The notes beneath the pieces were generated by a model. The model searched no databases, had not been told where the DNA came from, and was given only the letters and a program-made list of their open reading frames with translations. Below are positions 26,040 through 35,041 of a stretch of DNA of 64,000 bases, in pieces. The DNA comes from Swingsia samuiensis (GTDB lineage Bacteria; Pseudomonadota; Alphaproteobacteria; Acetobacterales; Acetobacteraceae). The translations under genes and the position numbers were made by a program. The stretch lies in assembly GCF_006542355.1 (NCBI RefSeq), contig NZ_CP038141.1, positions 1,119,501 through 1,183,500 of the forward strand, given 5' to 3'. Each line of letters opens with the position of its first letter. Position 1 is the stretch's first letter.

Positions 26040-27452
26040 GTGAAGGCTAATGGATCATTCTCATTTAAAAAGGTGATGCATTGGCCTATCCGGTCGGCAG
26101 GGCTGAATTTTGCCTTTGGCTATGGTGTGGTTTTTGTTCTGTCAGCCATATTTTGTTTATCTTTTATTTGGTGGAATACGACAGGCCAGCTGGATCGATC
26201 TGTACAGGCAGCGGTTCAGATTGATGCACGCGATCTTCAACAACGTTGGCTTCATGGTGGCGTAGAGGATTTAACGATCGCAATACAAGATCGTCTGGAT
26301 CAAAACGTTGAAGATGATGAATTATATTTGTTAACGGGGCCTGATGGCCGAAAATATGCAGGAAATCTACCTGGATGGCCTGTGGTTATTGGGAATACCA
26401 ACAAGTTTTATGAGTTAACCATTCGACGGGACGGATTACGCTCACAGGCAAAATTGCATGCGTATCATTTGTCGGCAGGGTATCAACTCATTGTTGGGCG
26501 GGATATTAAGGGACGGCAGCTTGTTCGGCATGTTCTGACAGATACATTAATATGGGCTGGGGTGATGATCACATTGTTTGCCGTAGGGGGCGCACTGGTG
26601 ATCAGGAGAATTTTTCGACAAGTTGTTCATTCTATTGTGCGCACAACCTCTGCGGTTGCTCAGGGTGATTTAGGCCAACGGATTCCTCTTGTGGGGAATG
26701 AAACAGATCTAGTGGCTCATACCATCAATACGATGTTGGAGCGTATTAATCGGTTGATGGATGGTGTGAAACAGGTGTCGAATGCCATAGCGCATGATTT
26801 AAGAACACCGATCACACGCGCTCGGACACGTTTGGAAGATGCAAGCCTGCACGCCTTCTCTGATGGAGAGTTACGAGCAGCGATTGACCGAGCAATTTCA
26901 GATCTCGATCATATAACATCAATTTTTGAAGCTTTATTAAGAATTGCCCAGCTAGAAGCCGGAGCAAGACGGTCTGCCTTTACGGTTGTAGAACTTAAAC
27001 CGCTACTGGAGAATTTGTACGAATTTTATGACCTTCTGTCAGAGGAGAAAGGCATAAAACTCAATCTTCGGATAAAAGAGAATGGATGTGTAAAAGGAGA
27101 CCCACAGCTTATCCAACAGGCTGTTGCGAATATGTTGGATAACGCAATAAAATTTTCGCCTTCTAATACAGAAATTACGTTAACGTCTTGGGTCGAGAGA
27201 GAAAAAGTTCGTATTGCTGTAATCGATCAAGGGGCGGGGATGCCTCCTGAAGATATCAAAAGAGCATCAGAACGTTTTTTTCGTGCAGAATCTTCCCGTC
27301 ATACACAAGGGTCTGGTTTGGGGCTATCTTTGGTTCAGGCTGTTGTAAACTTACATGGTGGCACTATGGAATTAAGTAATTGCTCACCAGGTTTTCAGGT
27401 TGTTTTATCTTTTTTAGTTATGAATAAAAAAGAAAGAAAAGAAGTTGTATGA
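26040..27452 (+). CDS. Sensor histidine kinase of the HtrA-linked operon
   Basis: A 470-residue membrane kinase. Two membrane helices (about residues 22-46 and 171-191) bracket a periplasmic domain of roughly 120 residues, then a HAMP domain, the phospho-acceptor His in NAIAHDLRTPITRART and an ATPase domain with NMLDNAIKFSP, DQGAGMP and GSGLGLSLVQ. The layout resembles CusS/QseC-type sensors. GTG start at 26040. The signal is unknown; proximity to HtrA suggests misfolded envelope protein or metal stress. Confidence 0.92.
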   Translation: MKANGSFSFKKVMHWPIRSAGLNFAFGYGVVFVLSAIFCLSFIWWNTTGQLDRSVQAAVQIDARDLQQRWLHGGVEDLTIAIQDRLDQNVEDDELYLLTGPDGRKYAGNLPGWPVVIGNTNKFYELTIRRDGLRSQAKLHAYHLSAGYQLIVGRDIKGRQLVRHVLTDTLIWAGVMITLFAVGGALVIRRIFRQVVHSIVRTTSAVAQGDLGQRIPLVGNETDLVAHTINTMLERINRLMDGVKQVSNAIAHDLRTPITRARTRLEDASLHAFSDGELRAAIDRAISDLDHITSIFEALLRIAQLEAGARRSAFTVVELKPLLENLYEFYDLLSEEKGIKLNLRIKENGCVKGDPQLIQQAVANMLDNAIKFSPSNTEITLTSWVEREKVRIAVIDQGAGMPPEDIKRASERFFRAESSRHTQGSGLGLSLVQAVVNLHGGTMELSNCSPGFQVVLSFLVMNKKERKEVV

Positions 27453-27494
27453 CATAAAAATTATGTATTTTTTATTTTTATATAAAAATAATTG

Positions 27495-27854
27495 ATGTAT
27501 AAAAATAGAATGAGAAATTTATTTATTCTTTTTTTATGCGTTTTAATGTTAGGAATTTTTAATAATTCCAAGGCAGCAGCAATTTCTCATGAAAATACAA
27601 AAAAAAATATAGTAAATAAATCGGATGGTACGATTTCTGTAACATCTGAAAGCATGGATTATTGTCAAAAATTAGTAAAAAATGTGGATAAATATTTGAT
27701 TCAGCCGCATGAAATTCCTGTGGGAGCGATGGAAGATGCTCTGCGTTTAAGACAAGAGGGCGAGAAGTTTTGTCAGCATCATCGCATTCGAGGCGGGATA
27801 GCAAGGCTTCGGCGTGCTTTGGTTTTAATTAGGTCAAGTCAGGAACATAAATGA
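27495..27854 (+). CDS. Small exported protein with two cysteines, unknown function
   Basis: A 119-residue protein with a signal peptide (LFILFLCVLMLGIFNNSKAAA). The mature part is helical and basic, with one Cys in MDYCQKLVKNVD and one in EKFCQHHRIRGGIARLRRAL; they could form a disulfide. An internal ATG at 27510 is an alternative start. The gene overlaps the next by four bases (ATGA), so it belongs to the operon with the kinase. No domain is recognised. Its AT-rich first third differs from the neighbours. Confidence 0.75.
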   Translation: MYKNRMRNLFILFLCVLMLGIFNNSKAAAISHENTKKNIVNKSDGTISVTSESMDYCQKLVKNVDKYLIQPHEIPVGAMEDALRLRQEGEKFCQHHRIRGGIARLRRALVLIRSSQEHK

Positions 27855-28555
27855 AACGCTTATTCGGGGTGGCTGCTTCTGTCGTGGCCGTAGCGTCTTG
27901 TCTGTCAACACAGATTGCGAGAGCAGCAGACAACAATGCCTCCTCCAATACAGAATTGACTTTTTCTGTTTCTGGGGAAGTTCGCTCGGCTCCAACACTA
28001 TTAACGGCTCATTTGTTTGCGCAAGCACAGCGTTTGTCTGCTGTTGATGCACAAAAAATATTGAATGCGACGATCGCCGATGCCATGAAAATGGCTTCGA
28101 AACAGGCCGGTATAGATGTTAAGGCGGGTAGCTACTCTATTTCTGACTATACCCCCGAGCATGGCCATACTCAGTGGACAGCGCGTCAAAACATTAAGCT
28201 GAGTGGGAAAGACGCTGTTTCTATTCTTGATCTATCAGGAAAGTTACAGAGCCATGGCTTAATGCTGGAGGGACTGGACTGGTCTTTAGACGCTAAAACG
28301 CGAGACACACTTACTCAGCAGGCCCGAACGCAAGCGTTGAGCAAAGTAAAAGCTCAAGCTGAAGAAAGTGCAAAAGCATTGGGACTGCACCTTATTCGGC
28401 TAGAAAAGGTGGATATTTCCTCATTTCAACCTGAACAGCCTTATGAGATGTTACAAGCACGAGTAGGCGGCTCTGCTATGGAGGCGCCTCAAAGTAGTCC
28501 AGAAAGCCAGGTTGTGAAGGTTACTGTAAACGTGAAAGCAATTTTGGCACCATAA
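27851..28555 (+). CDS. SIMPL (DUF541) domain periplasmic protein
   Basis: A 234-residue exported protein (signal peptide ending at IARA-AD). The SIMPL/DUF541 domain is recognised from the N-terminal strand TFSVSGEVRSAPTLL, the helix ADAMKMASKQAGID and the C-terminal repeat ARTQALSKVKAQAEESAKAL followed by LHLIRLEKVD. Family members such as BP26/Omp28 and YggE form periplasmic oligomers and have been linked to oxidative stress. Translation is coupled to the preceding gene by an ATGA overlap. Confidence 0.85.
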   Translation: MKRLFGVAASVVAVASCLSTQIARAADNNASSNTELTFSVSGEVRSAPTLLTAHLFAQAQRLSAVDAQKILNATIADAMKMASKQAGIDVKAGSYSISDYTPEHGHTQWTARQNIKLSGKDAVSILDLSGKLQSHGLMLEGLDWSLDAKTRDTLTQQARTQALSKVKAQAEESAKALGLHLIRLEKVDISSFQPEQPYEMLQARVGGSAMEAPQSSPESQVVKVTVNVKAILAP

Positions 28556-28564
28556 TATAAGAGG

Positions 28565-28601
28565 TTTCCTGAGGAGCTTTGGGCAAGAGCTCTTCAGGAA
28601 A
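28565..28601. terminator. Shared hairpin between the SIMPL gene and putA
   Basis: A 14-base stem (TTTCCTGAGGAGCT with AGCTCTTCAGGAAA, one G-U pair) with a nine-base loop lies between two convergent genes. The putA stop codon (28594-28596) is inside the right arm. It is well placed to end both transcripts. Confidence 0.6.
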
Positions 28602-31600
28602 GAGACATGGCAACAGGATCACCACAGAGGGATGCTGTATTTGTTGTTATAACACGTTCGTTAAGAAGCCATTCAGGGCGCAGGGCATCGAGCATATGAA
28701 TGGGAACAATTTTCCCTTCACGAGCCGTTAAGGTGGCTGCGGCTTCAAGGGCGTATTGTGAGTTGCGTTCCATAATCATGATAGAACATTCAGGTAGAGC
28801 TCCGGGATAAATACGCTCAATACGGTCTGTTAAACTCTTTGGTAGAAGGCGGATCCATTCAAGAGCATGATCAGGTCCAAGAACTTGAACATTGTTTCCT
28901 GTGCCAAGTGCCAAGCCTACGGCTCGCAAGATTTGAGGCCAGTTATTGCCTGCACATAAAATTGGACCGGCAGGAATAAGAGTGAGGGTATTTGTCTCCC
29001 CAGAAGGGCTGGGAAGAGCCATCTTCCAATTCAGAAGCGTATGAGCGATATCTTGGCGAATTTGTCGGGCAGAGACGGCATCGCGGCTTTCAAGGAATGT
29101 AACCAAATTCTGAGCCGCACGGGAAACATTTCCTTGAGTGACGTGCTCTAGTTTGATCCATGGAAGAGGTGGCGGCCCTGCAATCATACGGCGTAAGGCA
29201 AAGGGGCCGCCTGCTTTTGCCCCACAACCAGACATGCCGTGACCACCAAAAGGTTGAGCATGTGGCAGAGTATCGATCATATTGCGGTTAATATAAATAT
29301 TATCCGCTTCGATACGGTTTATGGCGCGTTCGATTGTGGAGGGAATGCGAGAATGAATACCAAAGCTTAAAGCAAAACCCATAGAATTGACCGCATCAAT
29401 GACACCATCAAATTCCTGTCGTGAAAAACGACGAATATGGAGGACAGGCCCGAAAACTTCATTGGGAATATCAGCGACACGTCCAATTTCAATGAGTGTT
29501 GGTGGAAGAAAGCAACCATATCGACAGTTTTCATCCAGTTCTGGGGACCAGACGCTCCTCCCAGCACGTCTCATCATATCAAGATGATCAATGATCTCTG
29601 TCCGTGCTTCATTGGAAATAATTGGGCCGATATCGGTTTGTAAACGGGATGGATCTCCAATGATGAGATCTTGTATCGCTTTTTTTAGAAGAGTGATGAT
29701 CTGATCCGCACATTCCTCTTGAATAAGAAGAATACGTAATGAGGAGCAATGTTGGCCTGCATTTGTAAATGCTGATTTTAGAATATCTTGTACGGCTTGC
29801 TCAGGGTGGGTGGAGCTATCAACAAGGAGAGCATTTTGGCCTCCTGTTCGCGCTACAAAAATAGTCGGGCTTCCCGTGCGGCCTTGTCTGTTAAATGTAT
29901 GCCGTGAAATCGTTTTTCCTGTCTGTGTTGACCCCGTAAACATGACCGCATCAATACGCGGGTCAGAAACAAGTCGCTCTCCAACGGTTTCATTTCCCAG
30001 AAGAAGGTAAAGGACATTTTCAGGGACGCCGGCGGCATAGAGGAGTTGTATCGCTTTATAGGCAGAGAAAGGAACTTGCTCAGCAGGTTTGGCGATAACA
30101 ATATTGCCAGCAGCTAAGGAAATAGAGATTTGATGGATGAAGGCTGCAAGAGGACTACTCCACGGGCTAATGCAGGCAATGAGCCCGAGCGGATACATAT
30201 TTTTGTGGAATGGTTGATTGTTTAAGCTGCTGGCATTGTAGCGTAAAAAATTAACAGCTTGGCGCACTTCTTGTTGAGCAGAAAGAATCGTTTTTCCTGC
30301 TTCTTTTATCAGTAAGGCAATAAATTCATTGCTGTGCTCTTCAAAAAGGTCTGCTGCTTTTTTAAGCATCTCTCCACGTAAGGCGGGGGTGGTTTGTCCC
30401 CATTCTGGTAAGGCTTCCTCTGCAGATTTGATAGCATGAAGTAAAACAGCTCCATCGGCTTCAATCACTTCGCCTAATGGTTCTTGGTGGTCTGCAGGAT
30501 TGTAAATAATTCGAGAAGAATTTGATGAGTTTTTTTGACGATAAGTCAGAGAAGTTGCGTGGAAAAAAGAAGGTAATGCTTGAAGACTGTCTTCAAAGTT
30601 CCGGAGAGCATGTTCAGTTGTGAAATCAAGACCAATTGAATTTTTATAAGCTGGCATAAAGAGGTCAGACGGAAGAACAACAGAAGGAGTGACATTTTCT
30701 TCTTCTGGAATTGCATCTGCTGCCGCTATGGGGTTTTCGGTTAAGGTTTCAATCGTTGTAACATTTGGGTTGTGATCTTCTTCCTGTGTAAAGGGAGAAA
30801 GAATATTGGCTTCAAGTGTTTGACGTACAAAGCGTGGTAACCACGCTTGAGCCGCTCCAATTGGCGCATGAATCCGGCATGACGATTGAAAGAGGTCTTT
30901 AAACTTTTGAGGCCACGCTAGACCCGCTGCATAAGGAAAAGAAAATTCATATTTTTCTGGTGAAGGTTTACCTGCGACAGTAAGAATATGACCGATAATG
31001 CGTGGATTTTCGGTGGCAAATTGTGTGTAGAGATGCGGGGATGTGATTAATTTTTGTGCACAGGCAAGATAGCTGATGTCTGTATGGCATCGATGTGTAA
31101 AAATAGGGAAATCAATGAGCCCTGATTGTTGGGCTTGCCGTATTTCTGAGTTCCAAGATGAGCCGTGCGTTAAGCGCACAATTATTTTGCGAGCTGTGCG
31201 GTCTGCCAGATCAGTTAGGAAATCAATTGTTTTATGCGCACGCTTATCATAAGCGTTGAGAGTAATCCCTAAACCATTCCAGTTTTGTAGTTCAGGTGTT
31301 GAGCATAAACTCTCAAACAGATCCAGAGTAGATTCAAGGTGCTGACTATTTTCAACACTAAAGATCAAGCCAATATCGAGTTGCTTTGAACGGTTGGCTA
31401 AGCGTTGCAAGGCAGGAAGTAGTTCGTTGATCAGCCTGTCACGTCGAAAGCGCCCAAAATGCGTGATAAGCGCTGGCAGGCGAACGTAAAGAAATGGCCT
31501 TTCATACAGAGAGCCCGTAATACCTGCATGTTGACCAAGGGTCTCAAGTGCATTTTCGTAGGATGTAAGGGCTTTGAAAGCTTGGTCAGCGGTAAGGGCT

Positions 31601-32238
31601 GTCTCAGCTTGGAGGTCATATATGTAATTAAAGTTATGTTTTTCATAACTTTTGATGGTTTTGAATGCGGCAGGTAAATGGTTACCTATAATAAAAGATT
31701 GGGCAGCGGCAAGTAAGGTTTTTTCTAACCCTTTGCGAATCATCGGTGTAGAGGTTTGGAGCGTGAGTCTTTGTAAACTAAAGCCTTTGCTCGCCTTGAG
31801 CTGTCCCATTAAGGACATATTGAGAGCAAAAGAATTGGCAAGTGACTGGTTTTGTTTCTTAATATGGCGCGCCCAATTCGTCTTATTGAATTGAGAGCGA
31901 ATAAGAGCGTCTTTAGTTGTTGCGTCTGGGATACGAAGGAACGTTTCAGCGAGGGAAATAAAAGACTGCCCTTCAGGAGAAGAAAGAGGAAAAGTCTTTA
32001 AAAGCTGTTCAAGATTATTAAGAGGAGTTTTTTGCTTTGCTTCAAGAATAATGCGAGCAAACCGCTCTGTTTGCTTGTTTTGCTCAGAATTTAAACGCGC
32101 ATACGGTAACAAATCTTCAATACAAACTTTTTCAGAACGAAAATGTGTGTCCGCTATCGCCTCTCGCAATTCAGATTGCGGTGCCTGAGAGAATGAAAAT
32201 TTGAAAGATGACGAAGGAGGAGTGGTGAGTTGTTGCAT
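28594..32238 (-). CDS. putA: PutA homologue with degenerate proline dehydrogenase and aldehyde dehydrogenase active sites
   Basis: A 1214-residue protein collinear with PutA from its alpha-domain (SLAETFLRIPDATTKDALIR) through the proline dehydrogenase barrel, P5C dehydrogenase and C-terminal domain, lacking only the N-terminal ribbon-helix-helix. PutA oxidises proline to glutamate using FAD and NAD. Compared with E. coli PutA from memory, the barrel has lost key residues: Tyr540 is His457, Tyr552 is Arg469, Arg556 is Gln473, Asp370 is Ser, Lys329 is Arg, GAYW is GSSW and LHGM is absent. In the second half the nucleophile Cys831 (NAGQHCSS) and EVFGPV remain, but the oxyanion Asn is Ser694 (SPWSSP) and the general-base Glu is Arg797 (ARTGGQNA). 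The frame is intact, so this looks like a maintained pseudoenzyme or one with altered chemistry; proline catabolism should not be assumed. Confidence 0.85.
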   Translation of the reverse strand: MQQLTTPPSSSFKFSFSQAPQSELREAIADTHFRSEKVCIEDLLPYARLNSEQNKQTERFARIILEAKQKTPLNNLEQLLKTFPLSSPEGQSFISLAETFLRIPDATTKDALIRSQFNKTNWARHIKKQNQSLANSFALNMSLMGQLKASKGFSLQRLTLQTSTPMIRKGLEKTLLAAAQSFIIGNHLPAAFKTIKSYEKHNFNYIYDLQAETALTADQAFKALTSYENALETLGQHAGITGSLYERPFLYVRLPALITHFGRFRRDRLINELLPALQRLANRSKQLDIGLIFSVENSQHLESTLDLFESLCSTPELQNWNGLGITLNAYDKRAHKTIDFLTDLADRTARKIIVRLTHGSSWNSEIRQAQQSGLIDFPIFTHRCHTDISYLACAQKLITSPHLYTQFATENPRIIGHILTVAGKPSPEKYEFSFPYAAGLAWPQKFKDLFQSSCRIHAPIGAAQAWLPRFVRQTLEANILSPFTQEEDHNPNVTTIETLTENPIAAADAIPEEENVTPSVVLPSDLFMPAYKNSIGLDFTTEHALRNFEDSLQALPSFFHATSLTYRQKNSSNSSRIIYNPADHQEPLGEVIEADGAVLLHAIKSAEEALPEWGQTTPALRGEMLKKAADLFEEHSNEFIALLIKEAGKTILSAQQEVRQAVNFLRYNASSLNNQPFHKNMYPLGLIACISPWSSPLAAFIHQISISLAAGNIVIAKPAEQVPFSAYKAIQLLYAAGVPENVLYLLLGNETVGERLVSDPRIDAVMFTGSTQTGKTISRHTFNRQGRTGSPTIFVARTGGQNALLVDSSTHPEQAVQDILKSAFTNAGQHCSSLRILLIQEECADQIITLLKKAIQDLIIGDPSRLQTDIGPIISNEARTEIIDHLDMMRRAGRSVWSPELDENCRYGCFLPPTLIEIGRVADIPNEVFGPVLHIRRFSRQEFDGVIDAVNSMGFALSFGIHSRIPSTIERAINRIEADNIYINRNMIDTLPHAQPFGGHGMSGCGAKAGGPFALRRMIAGPPPLPWIKLEHVTQGNVSRAAQNLVTFLESRDAVSARQIRQDIAHTLLNWKMALPSPSGETNTLTLIPAGPILCAGNNWPQILRAVGLALGTGNNVQVLGPDHALEWIRLLPKSLTDRIERIYPGALPECSIMIMERNSQYALEAAATLTAREGKIVPIHMLDALRPEWLLNERVITTNTASLCGDPVAMSLS

Positions 32239-32372
32239 GCTGATCTAGGAGAAAGAAAGTCCAAGAGGGCTTTAATTATGAAATGTTTCTTGCTCTTGGA
32301 AGATTTACAATAAAGACATTTTATAGTGATTATGGGAAGAGCTTTATCTTAAATATTCTCTTAAAAATAAAG

Positions 32373-32404
32373 AAGCCAGCCAAAATAATAATGGCTGGCT
32401 TTTT
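32373..32404 (-). terminator. Terminator downstream of infC
   Basis: A nine-base stem (AAGCCAGCC with GGCTGGCTT) and an 11-base A/T loop lie 20 bases beyond the infC stop. T-rich sequence flanks both sides, so it can also act on the plus strand. In many bacteria rpmI and rplT follow infC; here this hairpin ends the unit. Confidence 0.78.
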
Positions 32405-32424
32405 AAATGGTATAGAAATTAAAC

Positions 32425-32961
32425 TTAGCGTGGAGCTAAAACCATCAACATTTGGCGGTTTTCCAGCTTTGGCATTTGTTCAATTTTGGCTTTTTCTTCG
32501 ACTTCAGCGCGAATGCGCTCCATCATTTTGATACCAAGTTCTTGGTGAGCCATTTCACGGCCTTTGAAGCGGAGGGAAATTTTCACCTTATCACCGTCTT
32601 CTAAAAAGGACTGAATCGCTTTGAGCTTGGTTTGGAAGTCATGCTCACCTGTTCCAGGACGAACTTTAACTTCTTTAATCTCAATAACTTTTTGCTTTTT
32701 ACGGGCTTCGTTCTTTTTCTTTTGCTGTTCGTATTTGAACTTGCCGTAATCTAGAATTTTGACAACGGGAGGAACAGCTGTCGGGCTAATTTCTAATAAA
32801 TCAAGCCCAGCCGAGAAAGCCTTATTTAAGGCATCACGCGTTGACATGATTCCAATCATTTCACCAGCTTCGTCAATAAGACGAACTTGTGGCACACGGA
32901 TTTCCTCGTTGACACGCGGCCCTTCACGAGTGGGCGCGGACGGCATCGGCGGTCTAGATAT
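32425..32961 (-). CDS. infC: Translation initiation factor IF-3, AUA start
   Basis: A 178-residue IF-3 that binds the 30S subunit and checks start codons. The N-domain starts RVNEEIRVPQVRLID, the linker is KYEQQKKKNEARKKQKV and the C-domain has RPGTGEHDFQTKL and SLRFKGREMAHQELG. The first ATG (32946) is 21 bases from the only Shine-Dalgarno, AGGAG at 32968-32972. An ATA at 32959-32961 is six bases from it and yields ISRPPMPSAP, so ATA is the likely start. E. coli infC uses AUU, through which IF-3 represses its own synthesis; the same logic probably applies here. thrS lies upstream on the same strand, as in E. coli. Confidence 0.93.
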   Translation of the reverse strand: MSRPPMPSAPTREGPRVNEEIRVPQVRLIDEAGEMIGIMSTRDALNKAFSAGLDLLEISPTAVPPVVKILDYGKFKYEQQKKKNEARKKQKVIEIKEVKVRPGTGEHDFQTKLKAIQSFLEDGDKVKISLRFKGREMAHQELGIKMMERIRAEVEEKAKIEQMPKLENRQMLMVLAPR

Positions 32962-32972
32962 GGTCAGCTCCT
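32959..32972 (-). promoter_or_regulatory. infC ribosome-binding site with non-canonical AUA start
   Basis: On the minus strand AGGAG is followed by the six-base spacer CTGACC and then ATA. No ATG, GTG or TTG is within normal distance of this Shine-Dalgarno, so it decides the start. A rare start codon on infC is the known device for IF-3 autoregulation. Confidence 0.75.
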
Positions 32973-33086
32973 GTTACAGTCTCTCAATTAGATAACATTG
33001 TCATACTCATATAATGAAATACGAATATGACGTTCTCTCTATTATGCACATAGTCCTAGAGCGGGCGATACGCAAGAGGATTTGGA

Positions 33087-35027
33087 TCAATCCTTTGCTA
33101 TCACGCGCGCTAAATCTGGAGGTGTTGCTTCTGCAGCAAGTTCCTTCACAGCTTCATCAAGGCTGAGGATTGTTTGCTGAGCTCCTCCTAAACGGCGCAT
33201 AGCCACTTTGCGCTCTTCTGCTTCACGTCGTCCAACAACAAGTATAACTGGAACGCGGGCTAAACTATGCTCACGTATCTTTGCATTGATTTTATCATTT
33301 CGAACGTCCGTCTCAACTTGTAGACCTGCATCTTTAAGCTGCTTCGCTACCTCATGAGCATAATCGGCTGCGTCAGAAACAATGCTGGCCACCACAACCT
33401 GCGTTGGCGCTAACCATAAAGGGAATTTGCCAGCATATTGCTCGATCAAAATACCAATAAAGCGTTCAAAACTTCCCAAGATGGCACGATGTAGCATAAC
33501 TGGGCGGTGACGTTGGCTATCTTCCCCAATATATGAGGCATCTAAACGTTCTGGTAGAACATAATCGACTTGCAGGGTACCGCATTGCCAATCACGGCCG
33601 ATGGCATCTGTAAGGACAAATTCAAGCTTGGGACCATAGAACGCGCCATCACCGGGGTTGAGTTCATACTCTACACCGACAAGCTCACATGCAGTTTTTA
33701 AGGCTGTTTCAGCACGATCCCATGTTGCATCATCGCCAGCGCGTGTTTCAGGGCGATCTGAGAATTTAATTTTGAAGTTTTCAAAGCCCAGATCTTTGTA
33801 AACTTCATCCAACATACGGACAAACTTTGCCGTTTCATCCGCAATTTGTTCTTCCGTGCAGAAGATATGCGCATCGTCCTGAGTAAACCCACGAACACGC
33901 ATAATGCCATGCAACGCGCCAGAAGGCTCATACCGATGGCAAGCACCAAACTCGGCCATACGCAATGGAAGTTCACGGTACGAACGTAAGCCATGACGGA
34001 AAATCTGCACATGGCACGGGCAGTTCATAGGCTTTAAGGCGAGGGTTTTATCTTCGTCTTCAACACGGGCGATAAACATGTGCTCACGATATTTGTCCCA
34101 ATGTCCAGACGCTTCCCACAACGCCCGGTCAACAAGCTGAGGGGTTCGAACTTCTTCATAATTATGTTTGTTTTGGATCCGGCGCATATAATCCTGCAAC
34201 ACGGAATAGATGCGCCACCCTTTGCGATGCCAGAAAATCTGCCCGACTGCTTCTTCCTGCAAATGGAACAGGTCCATCTCCCGGCCAATACGCCGATGGT
34301 CGCGCTTTTCGGCTTCTTCCAGACGGAGAAGGTAGGCATCCAATTCTTTTTTATCACGCCATGCGGTGCCGTAAATACGTGTGAGCATCGGGTTACGATG
34401 GTCTCCACGCCAGTAAGCCCCAGCAACACGCATCAGTTTAAAAGCGGTACCGACGTCAGCTGTTCCACGAAGGTGAGGGCCGCGGCATAAATCCAGCCAC
34501 TCTCCTTGGCGATAAATTGAAATATCCTCGCTTTCGGGGAGATCACGAATCAGTTCAGCTTTGAAGTGTTCGCCTTTTTCTTCAAAAAAGCGAATAGCTT
34601 CGTTGCGATCCCAAACTTCACGCGTGAAGGCTGCATTGCCTGCAATAATGTCACGCATTTTAGTTTCGATCGCTTCGAAGTCTTCTGGTGTGAAGGGCTT
34701 TTCCCGAGAGAAGTCGTAGTAAAAGCCGTCTTTGATGCTTGGCCCAATGGTGACTTGCGTTTCTGGCCAGAGAGTTTGCACGGCTTCTGCAAGTACATGT
34801 GCCGCATCATGGCGGATCATGGGGAGTATAGCATCATCTTTTTTGGTGATGAATTTAATGGAAGCATCCGCAGAAATTTCTGTGGCAAGGTCAACCAGCT
34901 TACCATCAATTTCCATAGCAAGGGCTGCTTTGGCGAGGCCCGGTCCAATGCTTGCTGCAATTGTCGTACCCGTCACGGCCCCGTCGAAGGTACGAACGCT
35001 TCCGTCGGGGAGGGAGATGGCGGGCAT
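33087..35027 (-). CDS. thrS: Threonyl-tRNA synthetase
   Basis: A 646-residue class II synthetase. It has an N-terminal TGS domain ([15 protein letters not shown]), the second editing domain with [14 protein letters not shown] and its HxxxH, the catalytic core with motif 2 ([18 protein letters not shown]) and motif 3 ([15 protein letters not shown]), the zinc-binding MNCPCHV, and the anticodon-binding domain ([10 protein letters not shown]). The ATG at 35027 is nine bases from AGGAG (35037-35041); the GTG at 35033 is only three bases away. A terminator-like hairpin with a U-tract abuts the ribosome-binding site. Confidence 0.95.
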   Translation of the reverse strand: MPAISLPDGSVRTFDGAVTGTTIAASIGPGLAKAALAMEIDGKLVDLATEISADASIKFITKKDDAILPMIRHDAAHVLAEAVQTLWPETQVTIGPSIKDGFYYDFSREKPFTPEDFEAIETKMRDIIAGNAAFTREVWDRNEAIRFFEEKGEHFKAELIRDLPESEDISIYRQGEWLDLCRGPHLRGTADVGTAFKLMRVAGAYWRGDHRNPMLTRIYGTAWRDKKELDAYLLRLEEAEKRDHRRIGREMDLFHLQEEAVGQIFWHRKGWRIYSVLQDYMRRIQNKHNYEEVRTPQLVDRALWEASGHWDKYREHMFIARVEDEDKTLALKPMNCPCHVQIFRHGLRSYRELPLRMAEFGACHRYEPSGALHGIMRVRGFTQDDAHIFCTEEQIADETAKFVRMLDEVYKDLGFENFKIKFSDRPETRAGDDATWDRAETALKTACELVGVEYELNPGDGAFYGPKLEFVLTDAIGRDWQCGTLQVDYVLPERLDASYIGEDSQRHRPVMLHRAILGSFERFIGILIEQYAGKFPLWLAPTQVVVASIVSDAADYAHEVAKQLKDAGLQVETDVRNDKINAKIREHSLARVPVILVVGRREAEERKVAMRRLGGAQQTILSLDEAVKELAAEATPPDLARVIAKD

Positions 35028-35041
35028 AGACACGTGCTCCT

